DNA of 62,000 nucleotides, taken from contig NW_019091380.1 of NCBI RefSeq assembly GCF_001949145.1, positions 965,064-1,027,063 on the forward strand. Direction: 5' to 3'. The first letter of the stretch is position 1. The number at the start of each line of letters is the position of its first letter. The position numbers were made by a program, and so were the translations under genes. Of this stretch, positions 22,247-35,300 are shown in pieces. The notes beneath the pieces are model-generated. The model was given only the letters and a program-made list of their open reading frames with translations. It was not told where the DNA came from and ran no database searches. The stretch is from Acanthaster planci. Taxonomy: Eukaryota > Echinodermata > Asteroidea > Valvatida > Acanthasteridae.

Positions 22247-25200
22247 TTACAGTAAGCACAAGAATCCAGTGAACCATACTGTTAATACGGCGTAGAACAG
22301 GGCGGAGTCGGGGGCAGTACTGATGCCGGACGAAGGCATCCTCCCAGAATCGGGTTCCTGGAGATCTTCGACAACATCAACGGGGGCCAATCCAGGCGGG
22401 AGGGACTTGGGCCCCTGACACGTGAACGATTCCGTGCTGTAGCGTTCGCTTTCTCGGTCGCACTGGCAGTGATAGGTACCGGCGTTGAACGTGGAGTTTG
22501 CCGGGCAGCCGTTGAATGTCAGCGTGTATATGTGACCTGAGGGCAAGTGGAGCACATTGATCAAATTAAAATAAAGGCCGGAACATCACAGGTGTTGTAG
22601 AACAAGCCTCAACCTAGATCTGCCAGTCGTTTGTTTGGCTTTACATTTCACGAAATTTCACGATGAAACTGAATTAAAAAAAAGCAAGATGTGGCATTTC
22701 CCTGTCAAATCATAGCTATAGAAACTCATTCTGCCTTAAATTTGTAGGGGTGGCAAACTTGGCGAAAAACCTTTTGGTTTCGATTTTATACCGTATCGGT
22801 AAAACGTACAGTCGTCCCAATAACTTTAAAGAAGGTTATATTTTCAGTATTAAGTAATACGTGAATTGTTATCTGGTGTTCTGATTGCTGCTTGGGGTTT
22901 TATCGTGCATTATTCTTTTATTTTGTACAGATGGCCGGCCATAGTTGTAGCAGCCACTTGCAGGAAATTCACGACTGTGACGTCAAAATGGCAGACCCTA
23001 AAAGTGCGAAGAAATTTCTATAAGGAGCAGTATGGTGTGTTTACCTTGGGGGTCTGCAACGGCTTCCATGATATCTCGTCTCGTCCGGGCTCTTGGCAGT
23101 CCGTAAGCCATTAGGCCCCGGGCCATTCGCTCCACATCGCCGTCGAGGGAAGACGTCAGTATCAGCTGCGTCCGAGCAGCGATGGCTCGTCTCCTTCGCG
23201 CACTGGGCTTCTGCACGAGTCGGAACACGGTGGTGATCGTGTACGTCAACCGGTCCTGCGACAGCGCTGTGTTGGTGAAACCCATGTTGTAAACCTCGTT
23301 GGTCTGCAAAATGAGAACTTGTCAAGACTAGGGTTTCTCAACTGAAAAAAAGCATTTCTATTGTAATGTTCCACTAAACGCTTACTTTTACATCCTGATG
23401 AGTACAAAATAACGTATCCCTTGTTTCATTGACTGTCTTCAGATATACAATTCCCGTCAGTGAAAAGCCGATCTGAAAGTTTTCAGTTCCGTTGGTAGTT
23501 TAACAAAGGCCATCTTGACAGTTCTAAAGATAGGCACCGTGGTAATGGGGGTAAAATCAAAAGGAACACCGTAACTACTTGAAATCTATTGTCAAGTTCA
23601 GTGGGTGGTTTCCAAAACTTGCTTATTAATTTAAACCTGCCGTCACTCTAATGGTGGCATAATAACCAGCATTTCATTTGCCCGTTAGAGGCACTTGTTG
23701 ACAGTCAAACTTCTGTAAAGAACCGATAAAATCTCACCGAGTCGTACGCGTTTGTCGTGAGCTTCTGCACTTTGTTGTCGTTCGTCAGGCTACTCGAGTC
23801 GTAGGTAACAGTCGTGGAGTCACCGTTGTTATCAGTTTCGACGGCGAACTGAAAGTTGGCATTGGAGTAGGCGACGTAGCGTTGAGCCTGCGGAGCACTG
23901 AGACACCCCTACCACAGGAAATCGCATCGATCATGATCATTTCGGTAGTCTTTGGATAGGGAAAAGGCTCACCTATAACCAGGTCTTCTCAAATAACGAA
24001 ATTCACTTCACTCCTGTTCACAAGGAGCTCGTGAGGCCGCTTCAAAATGGACGTAGGCCTAATGAATGACATGGGGCCAATATACATGCACGGACTTGGA
24101 GGCAATTACAAACGAAGGGGAAAATCTTTCAGAGACGCCTTAAAGAGATGACTAAAGGTCAAACCCCAGCCCTGTGCGACAAAAGTTGCTCAACAAAGTA
24201 ATATACATCACAACTTTGAACACCGGATTGGCTGCATACTTTTATGGGTGCCGTAGTCAAAATCATTTCATGAGCTAAAAAGAACTGTTCATGTCGTGAA
24301 TGTGAAACTTTCACATCGTTTCAGAGGTGTACATTAATTCTGAACAAAATTAATATGTATATTACCAGCATAAATTTTGCATAAATCCGAACCCAAATCA
24401 CTCCTTGCATCGCCTACAATGGGTGTAATACAATTAGTTTCCGACAGAATGCGCAAGACTGGATTGCTATATACTTACTGCATCCGAGCTAAGCAAGTTG
24501 GACTTGCACACCATGAAGAGGGTCAACTCTAGATCAAAGTCTCTCCGGAGGAATTCTGGGAAGTATCTGAATTGAAACGAAATGAAAACACGAAGAACGT
24601 TAGTAAGTACATGCAGTTTTTTAAAAAGACTCCTGTTTTGGGTGCCTGGGATGTGGAAAAATTGAGGTCCCTGCCGCTGAACATCCCAAGGAGCAGACAG
24701 TGAACACTAACACTTCGCATCTGTCCTGGGAAGTGTATTTAACATCAAAATCAAATTGTCTTATCCATGTCCATGTATCTGCGTGCCATGTATCTCACAT
24801 TCTTCGAATTTAAAAGTTACAAGAACCTCAATTTAATCTGCTGGTAGAGTCCCATTAATGTTAACTGCTAAAAGCAAATCAAATTCAATGGTTTCTGATT
24901 TCGCTGGCTATTGCGAGTTCTCGGGTTTTAACTCTTACTGAACGACGATGCTGACAGGCTCCAAATGATTGACGCCTCGTCTCCCTCCGCCGCTCCGCAG
25001 ATCTTCCCCGTTATTGCCGGTGAGTGAAACAAGCTGAATAGTCGGGGTATCTGAGGTGCTATCCACCACCTGAACAACAGTCTGTAAAAAAAATAAGAAA
25101 ACTGACCTAATGATTGGGAAATCGAAGCGATTAGGACGTACAAGCAAAAGGCCTTCAATGCCATGTACAAAGGATCTAATTTTTTTTAATAGACACCTGT

Positions 25201-28200
25201 TTCACGGACGTTGCTGCTCACCTGTATTGTAACCTCGAGGGAAATTGTCAGAGGATCCACGTTCATCTCGATACAATCGATCGGTTTCTTCTCCGTGGGA
25301 TCATTGCACTGGTACTTGGCGAACAAAAACTTGAAAGTACCTGGATAATGTCGCCAGACAAACCTGATTACTTCAGAAAGGAGGTTATTCAAAGGATCGA
25401 GTCAAGTCCAATCTGTAGAATGGGCTCATAAATTAGACTAAATGTGACGCCCTTCTAACCTTTGGTCCCTTACCGTTGGTCCGCCAAAAGCCGGACAAAA
25501 TGAAACCGATGTTTTTGGGTAGGAGGCGATTTACCTGTGGCATCAATTGGCATGTCGTCATCTGTGACCACCACGTCTAGTTCGAGAACGAAGTTGAAAT
25601 TCCAAATCTGTCGGCATCTTGCGGTTCTGGTCAATAAAGGCAGGAAAGGTTAACTTACAGAAAGGGGTGAGTACTATTGCAAGTGCGTTAAATTCATTCG
25701 GTGAGAAAAGGAAAATCCAAGGAAAACGTCACAAGAGAGAATCGAGACACTCAAATGAAAGCCACTTTGTTATTCGCCCATTGTAACTCACCCCACGTAT
25801 TGGCACTGTTGGGTGCCATTCGGAAAGTCGTAGCCCAAGTCGAAGTTGATGAAGCTGGCTGCGGTTTCATTCTTGGGCAGGTATTTAAACGAGGTGCTGT
25901 TGTACAACGCCAACAACTCACCATTTGGCGACTCAATGGTGGTCTGGAATTGCATCTCGATGGAAACTTTCTTGGTATCGGGAATAGTCTGAAACCAAAG
26001 AAAAGAATCAACGTGTAAAGTATGCCTCCCCCCAAATTCTTTTATGTCGGGCCCTTCCAGATTTCATATTTTTCACATATGAAGGAATTCTAGAGACCTA
26101 ATGTCGCAAGTTTGTATTACGTGTTTGTTTAATATCAATACTGTGAAATTGCGAGTATACCATCGTTTACATTACAATAATGTTGAGGTCTGAGTTGCCG
26201 AGATTGGACTTTTTCAGGAGGGCTGCTTTAAGCACCATTTGTAATAAGCCTTCTAGAAGCCTGGTGGACACAATAGGAGGGCGCTTTTTGAAGTGGGTAT
26301 TTGATAAAAGTTGGAGTAAACGAAATATTTTACCCACACCAAATAGCGCCCTCTTATTGTGTCCGCCATGCTTCTAAAAGGCTAATTAGCTGGTAAAAAG
26401 CATGCATACCGGTGTTGCCGGCGGGAAATACAAGTCAATGATGACGAAGTCCAGTACTGGTTTCACCAAGGCGATGGAGCTGACAATGAAATTGACGATG
26501 GCTACTCGATTCAGGCGGTAGAACAGATCCACACTGGACGTTACCCAGGACATACCCTACAACAGAAATCATACAATCACCTGACTGCAGCAGTCATTCA
26601 CTGGTCAAACGTGTAACTAAGTTGCACGAAAACCTCTTATATCTGGGAAAATGGCCCTTACATCCCGATTGTGCATAAAGAATTTAGCTCGCAAGTCATC
26701 ATAGTAAATCTCGGAGAAGCAATCTTAAAGGGCGTGGTTTCGTTGGTTAGCCTACCTTCGTGCCGTCAGTGGGGTCCACAGGCCTGACATTGGTGAAGTA
26801 GATTGTCGTTCGGAACTCGATAGTATCGGTCGTATTGGAGAACTCCCAGATATTCATGCCGTTCGTGTCAGTGCAGTTGAAAAAGTAACCAAAATCATCT
26901 TGACGAGGTCAAGGAAGAGAAAAAAGCATGTTTTTATTCAGTAATAATTCGGTTGGATGTACACGTACATACCGCAATACTTCCGGCACATCCTAGTGTG
27001 TCCGTAAGCAATTCTTTTTTTTTCTTGGAGAATACATTTTTGATGGCCTGGTAAAACAATTTAGCTACATGTATGTGACTATTCATTACGGGAGAAATAA
27101 GGTCGTACCATCAAACGACAGGACATAGTTTCGTCTTTGGATGTCGTTTCCATCGCTGTCGGGTTCCGTGAAGTTGCTTCCGCGTTGGTAGCTGGTGAAG
27201 AGACGTTTGTTTGCTCCACTGCCGTCTATCTGATTGTCAGTTAGGCTCACGTTTCTACTCCTGGAAAAAAGAGAAATGAAACAACCGATTTCTGGGTCTT
27301 GAAATTCAGTCATTTATAAGTCAAAATGATCATTCTATATTATTTGGATTCTGGACAGCGCAATGACAGTTCGCTTTATAGAACATGCACTGTACAGACA
27401 GGGTGGATACAGATGGTGTCATTCTAAAATGTAAAGAAATGAATTTCGTGTTGGACATGTAACAAGTTGAACCCAATGAACCACCTTTGTTTCTGTTTAT
27501 TACCTTTGCAAAATATATAGTGCGCTATTCGACGAGAGTAAACAGTGCGCACCCATACAAGCCAATTTTGGGCAAATCATTCAAAGATGTTCAACCTCTT
27601 TATGCAATTCTGATCAGGGAAGGTTGTTTGCTGTCCTGGGTTCTCTAATACCTGTCAGTATATGGAAGGGGACAAGGGAGAAACAATGATCTTACACGAA
27701 ATTGCCCTGGTCACTGAAGTAGTAGCCAACCGTGACATTCTCCTCTTGGTAGGGTGCACTGAAGATGACGCTGGAGCACTCGCCAGTATTCTCAGGGTGA
27801 ATACTGCCGGTTTGGGTATCGACAGCCGTGAGACCTTCAGCGCCGTACTGCTGAAAATCAACCACCCAGTACTCGGGCTCGTTCAAGGTGTCCTAAAATT
27901 AAAAAAAAAAAGAATCTTGTAATTCTCAGTGAAATTGTGTAATGCAGACTTCACTGTGATTCGAGTACATAACACATTCAAACCTCTCTAGTTTTCGTTA
28001 ACTTTGAGCTTTTGTTCGAGTGTTTGATTTCTTGCATTTGAAACTGACGGTCTGAATTTCACTTCCGAGTTTCCCGACTTCGACATTCTTGCCGGATGGA
28101 ACTTCATGCGACGCGTTTCATTAAGTTGAACTTGGAACCTCAGAAAGTGGGAGGCACAGAAAGCTAAAACAGAGTTGGGTTGCACGATAGATTGTGGGTT

Positions 28201-28583
28201 ACCTCCCTACCCTGGGGCCCTACGCGGTCATAAGTGGGAAAAAAGAAGCTAAGATCTTTTTTTCCCACTTTGACTTCGAGATATTCAGCTCTACCGGTGG
28301 ATTTCTGGCTTGGTAGCAGCTAGTTACCACCATGGACTAGTAAAAACCCCGCATTTCTCGTCATTTTTATAACTCTTTTGGAAGGGATTCTCACCTCTAA
28401 GACGACTTGAAATTTCGTCGTACTGTCGACTATTTCGAATTGTGAGATGTAGGCCTGCCCCATGTTCCGGAACCGGCTATCAGACACCTTATCCTCGATG
28501 GCGTCGCCGAACCTGGCGGCCGATTGCCCAAAAAGGGCGCCCAGGAAGGCAAGAAGGACAGTGAGCCTCGGTAGAATAAGCAT
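22247..28583 (-). CDS. Secreted, probably GPI-anchored protein of unrecognised family (13 exons)
   Basis: Exons from the start: 28583-28395, 27892-27696, 27260-27109, 26898-26756, 26556-26410, 25988-25792, 25617-25535, 25340-25222, 25081-24939, 24566-24479, 23908-23738, 23303-23045, 22536-22247. All junctions keep phase and give 725 residues plus stop. Seen: a signal peptide (MLILPRLTVLLAFLGALFG), at least nine N-x-S/T sequons, scattered cysteines, and polybasic RRRR at about 579-582 and RTRR at about 616-619, both furin-like. A short Cys cluster (GTYHCQCDRE ... FTCQG) resembles half an EGF module. The protein ends in a hydrophobic stretch (about 706-725) with no cytoplasmic residues, as in GPI-anchor signals. 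I do not recognise a family. The exon 2-11 region is rich in beta-type sequence. The furin site followed by a hydrophobic end recalls the layout of ZP-domain proteins, but I cannot identify a ZP cysteine pattern. A cell-surface or matrix role is inference. Confidence 0.75.
26243..26387. mobile_element. Palindromic MITE-like element in an intron of the secreted-protein gene
   Basis: The left arm at 26243-26310 (AATAAGCCTTCTAGAAGCC, GGACACAATAGGAGGGCGC) is complemented by the right arm at 26326-26387 (GCGCCCTCTTATTGTGTCC, GCTTCTAAAAGGCTAATTA). Only a short spacer of about 15-30 bases lies between. No coding capacity. It fits a non-autonomous fold-back or MITE insertion in the intron between exons 5 and 6. 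Confidence 0.75.
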
Positions 28584-29167
28584 GGTTGCTGGATAGAGAA
28601 ATTCGACAGAACCAGTAAGTTATCTGTATAGCTCGATCCAATAAACATCATTTCAGTGTTGATGAGGAATAGAATTAAAAATCTAATGGTTCCCATACAC
28701 GTAATTTAACAAACCTCTATCTTAACAAAAACATGAATGATTCTGGCCAAATTTGCGTCCAAAAGAGAGACAGAATTCAAACCCTATGGGACTATGGGAA
28801 CAATCGAAATGTTTTCCGGGTGAATACCTTAATATGTTCCCTTTTTAATTTGACTTTGGATGGCCATTTCGTCATTGCAGAGAAAATTAATGGCGTCCGT
28901 TCTTTCCTAAAGGAGTTACTAGATTTTCAGGAAATGAGGGGGAACCAAGGGGAAAGTAAATATTGTCACAAATACAGAACCCAGATAGCGGACTACTTTC
29001 CTACACTGGGGCCCATTATCGACATTTGATAATTTAGGTATTATCCATGGCTTCGAAGCACACCGACAATTTCATTGGCAAAGGAAAACTAATAGCATAA
29101 TTAGTGACTAATGACCTCTAGTCCAACAGTTGGTCTTGGTTTCTTCCCCTGCCGCCTTCACAAAGTA

Positions 29168-29388
29168 CACAGAATACTCACCGTGGGTGACAAGGGTGTG
29201 TCCTCTGTGTAGATCAGGGTTGCATACCGTCCGGTCTTCAACCAGTTTTCAGCCACGGAGGTCTCTTCAAGCGCAACCCACACCCTATCGCTGCCAGACA
29301 CAGAATGGTGCACGTGCGCCCCGAGTGCCGCGATTTTGGGGTGCACGCCTTTCGGCAGAGCCAGGGGGCACAGCCAATCAGGACGCAA
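29168..29388 (-). CDS. Tentative orphan exon, function unknown
   Basis: An open frame reading toward lower coordinates includes GSDRVWVALEETSVAENW and TGRYATLIYTEDTPLS. It ends at a GTGAG donor (minus strand, about 29179). Its GC content is higher than that of its surroundings. I recognise no domain and find no matching partner exon, so it could be chance, a gene fragment or a first exon of an unseen gene. Confidence 0.2.
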
Positions 29389-31366
29389 GAAAATGGCCAG
29401 TTACAATGCTCACTCATTCTTTCTGAAGAATAGTGGACATACAAAAACGCGGGGCAATCACCAGGGAACGGCTCCGGGAACGCAGTGGTAAAAATGTGAA
29501 CTATGCTGCTGCTCGGCATTGTTGTTTGCTAAAAATCTTTATGCAACACGCTGAAGAAGATTTTCCATTGAAACATAAAACATGACATAAAACAAATAGA
29601 CATTCGTTTGCAGATATTTCCTGTCACCGCGCAAATGTCGATTATGTAATAGCTATGTATATGTTCTAGCCGGCCATATCTGATGTTTTTTAATTTTACC
29701 CCATATCTACCAATACCCATGTCTTTAGGGTAAGCCAGTCGACGTGCAGCTCGAGGGACAACCCCGCCAAATGTTACCGCACTGACTCGGACAGGGCAGA
29801 GTACTGCAGCAGCGACACCTGTCATTTTAATACAGAGTAAGGACAAAGGAACAGAAGCCGAAGAATTGGATGTATACGTACGTTTTTCGTAACCATAAAA
29901 GCAGCACACTGACCATGCAAATATAGAACAATAAAAATGAAACCAATATTAAATGGGTTACAAAGATGGATTAGCAAAAACTGAATAAAAATTGCTTATG
30001 CCTTTTAATTTCCAGGAAGAAGAACCTTGTACAGGTTTGCATGAAACATGACACGACAGAGACAAACACCAACAGAAACTTTAGTACTGGCGTACACATT
30101 TGATTTATTAAAAACAAGAATACAGTCGATGACACAGTATCAGGTGTGCAACAGTACTATAGTGACAGATTTATAAACGACATTCAGATTTTGTGATTTA
30201 CATTCAATGTCTCATATACGATGCCTGAAAGGAGTGCATATTAATCTTTCGTACAAATAGCTGTGTAACTGTCAAAAATAAATTCAAGCATCCTTGAAGT
30301 TCATCCTTTTCTTGACGGAAAGACTTTTAATACTGCAAAGGTATAGTGGACACAATATTAAGTCGTGACCGTAACTTTGTATACCTGTCAACGGTCATTA
30401 AATAAAAGAGAATAGTAGTTTAGCTTGTAAATAGAGAATAAAATTTCAGAAATGTGACATAAATTATGCAGTGTGTGCATGTTAACCATATATTTAACCA
30501 TTTATAGCATGAATGAGTCTATTAGATACGGTACCAGTTTAGCAAGTATCAAATCTAAACCATCAAAGTAAAAACGTACAAATTTAAGCCTCAACAAAAT
30601 TATTGAATCAAATTGACAAGTACATACAAAATCGGCAGCCTGCGGTACCAGACATGATGCATATTTAATTTTGTGACGTTGCCAGCTACACGTTGCCTAC
30701 CCGAAAAATTGTTCTAACGGGGCAAGCATGTACATCAACAACTACCAATACTAAATACAAATGAAAATTTCAAAGTGTCTGACATTGGCCTTAATCGTTC
30801 AAACAGGTCTTAAACTGAGAACTTCAAGTTGATGATTTTCTCCTTTATAGAGAGTATTATGTCAGCTAACCCCATGAACAATCGTTCTTAAATAGCACAT
30901 CAAGCACTAAGTTTGTGCAATTTTGGCTCAAATCGGTTGTCACTGACATAATCTGAGTATTGTGTTAGCTTGGTCAACATTTGGCCTGATTAAAAATGGG
31001 CAGAAATTGGCAAACTTGTCCGCGTAAAATGCCTCAGCTGACCTTCCATCACCTGATTAATGGGAACTCCGGATTTGTGAGTCGATGACTTAAAAACCTC
31101 TTTTTGAAGACAATTTTCAAGTTAAATGAAATGCATTGCCAAACAGTAAAATGTATCCCACTTCCTTTGCTTTCATAAATATACCGCGGTAAAACAAATC
31201 GCAGCAAAAAAGCAAATTCATTTGCCTCTGAGGGTGTACTAAACACCATGGACACCTACACACCTGGCAACAATTGCACAATGGAGTACATCAATGTTGG
31301 CTAGGTTTCAGACCGCTCAGCTAGATAAGAAAGTCAGCCAGGCATGCACAAATCGTACTTTGAGTC

Positions 31367-31562
31367 CATGGGCGGAGATGGGGCGGGGGGTGGCGGGATA
31401 GCCCATATAATCATCCCCACGTTTCAAGTCACTGACTTTGCGCACCCTTAGCCTGTACCATCGACTACACACTTGCCGGCGTCACGATCTCACCAAGGAT
31501 GGAGGCCGTGCTGAGCTTTCAGAAATCATCCCCCCACGTAACAAGAAATCTCCGCCCATGTT
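31367..31562. mobile_element. Short inverted-repeat element with CATGGGCGGAGAT ends
   Basis: CATGGGCGGAGAT near 31369 and ATCTCCGCCCATG at about 31548-31560 form terminal inverted repeats. Inner blocks (ATCATCCCCACGT on the left and ATCATCCCCCCACGT on the right) are repeated in direct orientation. The whole is about 195 bases, AT/GC mixed, without coding potential. Interpreted as a MITE-like insertion. Confidence 0.5.
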
Positions 31563-32365
31563 TAAGACTAACCTCGTGGCATGACACGAAGACGATATAG
31601 GCCTAATACACAGCATTACATAGTAAGATCATAAATAAGGCAATATACCAACTTACGACTGGCCACTTGCAGATATACAATTCGTAATACTATCCCCAAA
31701 GATTCCAATTCATAAACGTGTATCTATGAGACAGTAGAAAGTAGAGACTAGGACAAATGAAATGGGGAGGGGCGCTATGCATGTTTTGACAAATTTTCAA
31801 GCTGTGGACTTTCTATAACACGTGCAGTTCCGTTGACAAAAAAGCAAAAACCCGTCTGCTTTCTGAGTATACTATTTTGAGTACTACTGGGTAGTACTTG
31901 GGTCAAGAATTATCTATGGGGAAAAATATGCTTCTCACTTTAGGAGGCATGCACTTCTTGAAGGGCTCCCTCTGTTCTACGTTTGACTCGATTTATAAAT
32001 GACAAGATTGAAAACACAACTTTTTATACTAGGCAATAATCAAATCTGTTACCGCTCAGATGGCAGGCTAAAAGTCACTGTCTCGAATTGTCAAATACTA
32101 TCGTTTGGTCCACTCCACACCCGTTTGGTGCTTTTTTTTCTGCAACTTGAAAGACCTTTTGGAACCGAAGTGTCACTGATAAAGCCACTTGGCGGATGAT
32201 GATGAGGAATGTGCATTTGAGCAAAGGGTTACAACGAAGTCGTGCTGTACAAAAGGTCTCTATATGCAATGCAGTCTGCCTAGCACAGCGAGCAAAGCCG
32301 TTCCAACTTACTCCGGGTGTCCAGGTTTTCGCTGGCCTGCTCCGGCCCTGCGATCCGGATGGATT

Positions 32366-35300
32366 TCAGACCGTACTGCACTGCTTCTCCTCGGCCACGG
32401 GGGAGGAATCGCTGTCGTAAGACCGCTTGGGAACCGATGAGTACTCGGTGGGTTCGTCCGTGGCAGAACCGATCCTTCCTGAATGAAATCAGTGGAGACA
32501 CACGAATGAAACTATTCACTTGAAAAAAAAAATTCCTGACGACAGAGAACTTCAAATGAAATACAGATGCAAGAAGACATACAAAGCTCAACCACGACAC
32601 GCTGAGTGTATTATCACGGCCGGACTTGACAATGGGAAAATGGGAAGAGGGTTCACAAGCGGGTGGTTTTTCGACTACCAACAAGTTAGGCTGATCAGAA
32701 GCCTTTTACCTTCCACAGGGGGCCGGCTTAAGGGCAAGGCGAGTAAGGCGGCAGCCGCGTGGGGCCCGGCCCAAACGACCTGGGGTCCCATGCTGAATCT
32801 CGAGATCGCTAGCCGTGTTTGTGCCTTGAAGACTGGAAAACAATTTCACTTCAGGGTCAGTCACTTCAATGAGGCAAACGTTGGACTAGTTTTGTAGATG
32901 ATGACATAGTCAGAACAATATCCAGTGACAAAAGCTGCAGTTGGTGGAACTTTAGCCGTACGAATACAAACGAAAGATGGACAGTTGCATTTGTCCCCTA
33001 AAACCATAAGCCAAGCACAAGCTATCGAGTGCATCTGCAACAAGCCATTTCACTGTCAGCTTTGCCATCAGACGACTGTTATCTATTTGCCATGCTCGCA
33101 CACGCGCATAGTTCATGCACGCTAACCTATACTGACGATTCACATACAACCTCGAAAGCTTTTGCCCATGTCCCACTAAAAACTGGTTTCCAAGATTCAG
33201 CAGAAGAGAGGAGTGATAATTGTTTTCCTCGGCGAATTCACTACATGTGTCCATATGAATTTGCTATCACTGTGGGTAAGACTGGTCAAAAGTCAAGAGG
33301 AATTCACATTTTGTCAATCATGAGAATTGTACCATGACGCGTAAAAGCAAAGGGTTATTTCTGTTAGCTGCCCTCAATAGTGCAATACTCCGTTCGGAGC
33401 GCTCTTACATTTTTTCTCAGAAATGCGGCTGGTTTGACAGATGAGGAGAGAGGTGCCTTTTTGTCTGTACTGGGTATTACAGTAGACGAGCCCCAGGCAC
33501 CAAAGAATTATTTTTGGAAGGCTAAGCGACTGGGCTAGAATTAGGACACACACACAAAGAACTACATAAAGAGGAGCAAAAAGACAGGAGCACAGTGCAG
33601 TGGCGTAGTTGCAAACAAAATGGGTGGTAAAAGCTGGATATGTGTCGGCCTTCTGCATTCTTACGAATCATTTGCTTTCTTTCGACTAAATTAATTTTTT
33701 GGCCAATGTAAACGCCTTCATGCAGTTTACTTATAAGTTCCATTTGACCTTTTTAAGATGTGGAGATCACAACAGGAGGCCACCGCTTGGCTGGGCCAAA
33801 ACCACGTCATGGTGCATAAAGTTTTATCAAACACGCTGGCACCCTCCACATCTAAAAAAAAACCAAATTAATATCATGCACCTCTCGCCAGCATACCTCT
33901 TGAGCACGAAAATTCATTCTTGGAGCCGACGCTACCGTTGCTAGACTTGCCCTTCCGTCGCTTAATGTGTTTGTGGAACCACTGGCTGAATGACGTGGTG
34001 CTGAGGGTGTAGAGGATGGGGTTGAGGGCGCTGTTTATGGGCAGAACAAAGATGACGATCCAGCCGTACAAGGTCGCTGCAATGGTAGGCAAAGTCAAAG
34101 GCAGAGTCAGTTGCAGTTCTATCATGTTGTGATGCAGAGCAGAAAAAACCAACCAACCAACCAACCAACCAACCAACCAACCAACCAACCAACCAACCAA
34201 CCAACCAACCAACCAACCAACCAACCNNNNNNNNNNNNNNNNNNNNNNNNNNNNNNNNNNNNNNNNNNNNNNNNNNNNNNNNNNNNNNNNNNNNNNNNNN
34301 NNNNNNNNNNNNNNNNNNNNNNNNNNNNNGACCGACCGACCGACCAACCAACCAACCAACCAACCAACCAACCAACCAACCAACAACCAACAAACCAACC
34401 AACCCAACAAACAAACAAACCAACCCAACAAACAAACAAACAAAAAGAATAGAAAGAATGAAAAGAAGAAAGACTACATTTCACGACAAAACTTACACTG
34501 GACGACAACAAGATAACCAAATAAACCAAAATAATACCCCAACAAACTTGCAATTACGACTGCATTTCACTGAAGACCAACTTTTTGCTGGAGGCCTACC
34601 CGGAATTTGATAGCTGCACAGCGAAAGTATTTTGAGGATGGCGATTGGCAGCCAACAGAGGGCGTCTGTTAGAACAACGAAGAAAAACCGCTTGGCGTAA
34701 TTCATGTCGCCTCGCCTGCCGATGTGAGTGGTCGCCTTTCGCGTCTGCTGTATGCTGATGAACATGGCTGTGAAAAAAACCAGTTCATAGACCCACGAAG
34801 AAACGAAAAGTAAGTACAAGATCGATGTCTTGTTTTCCCCTTTTAAGGATACAATATATGTTGTGGATTCTGCTTACGATTCGGGTCTCAGAAGTAGTTT
34901 TTGTTTAAAAAAAGAACGTTCCAAATCAAAAATTTCAAACTGTGATTCTTCAAAGCTTTAGACTTACATTAAATAAAATAGTTCTGTGAATAAAATATTC
35001 TTTTTGACATATTTTCACCCTTTAACATGGACGTGTTTCTTTTGTTTAAAACTGAGATTTTTGTCTTCACTACAGTCCATTTAAAAGTCTGAGTGATTTC
35101 AATTTTTAGCCAAAGGTAAAATCCACAGAAGAAGTCACTTGCCAGTGTAGGAGATAGCAATGGCAGTGAAACAGCTGGCATTCAGCCCTAGAAATATGAA
35201 GGCCGAATACTCCCAGCCCTGCAGCCAGGGGTCGTGGATGTGAAGTGGGAAACAAACGCCGTTGCTGCCGTAGAAGTCGACGAAATAACCCACGTTGACC

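Larger units (their letters stand above)
28584..32365. other. Interval between the secreted-protein gene and the receptor gene
   Basis: Upstream of the ATG at 28583, a minus-strand acceptor-like CTATCCAG lies a few bases before the start, so a 5' UTR intron is possible. A minus-strand open frame at 29168-29388 is listed separately as a tentative exon. A palindromic element lies at 31367-31562. The right end should hold the receptor 3' UTR. No other gene is supported. Confidence 0.45.

Noticed and set aside
32700-32830. GC-rich patch in the last receptor intron
   Set aside because: Resembles fragments of dispersed repeats in other genomes, but I cannot define ends, repeats or coding content.
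33874-34443. Long open frames with VGWL or NQPT repeats around the N gap
   Set aside because: They are translations of the tetranucleotide repeat and of Ns; only 33897-34076 is real receptor coding sequence.
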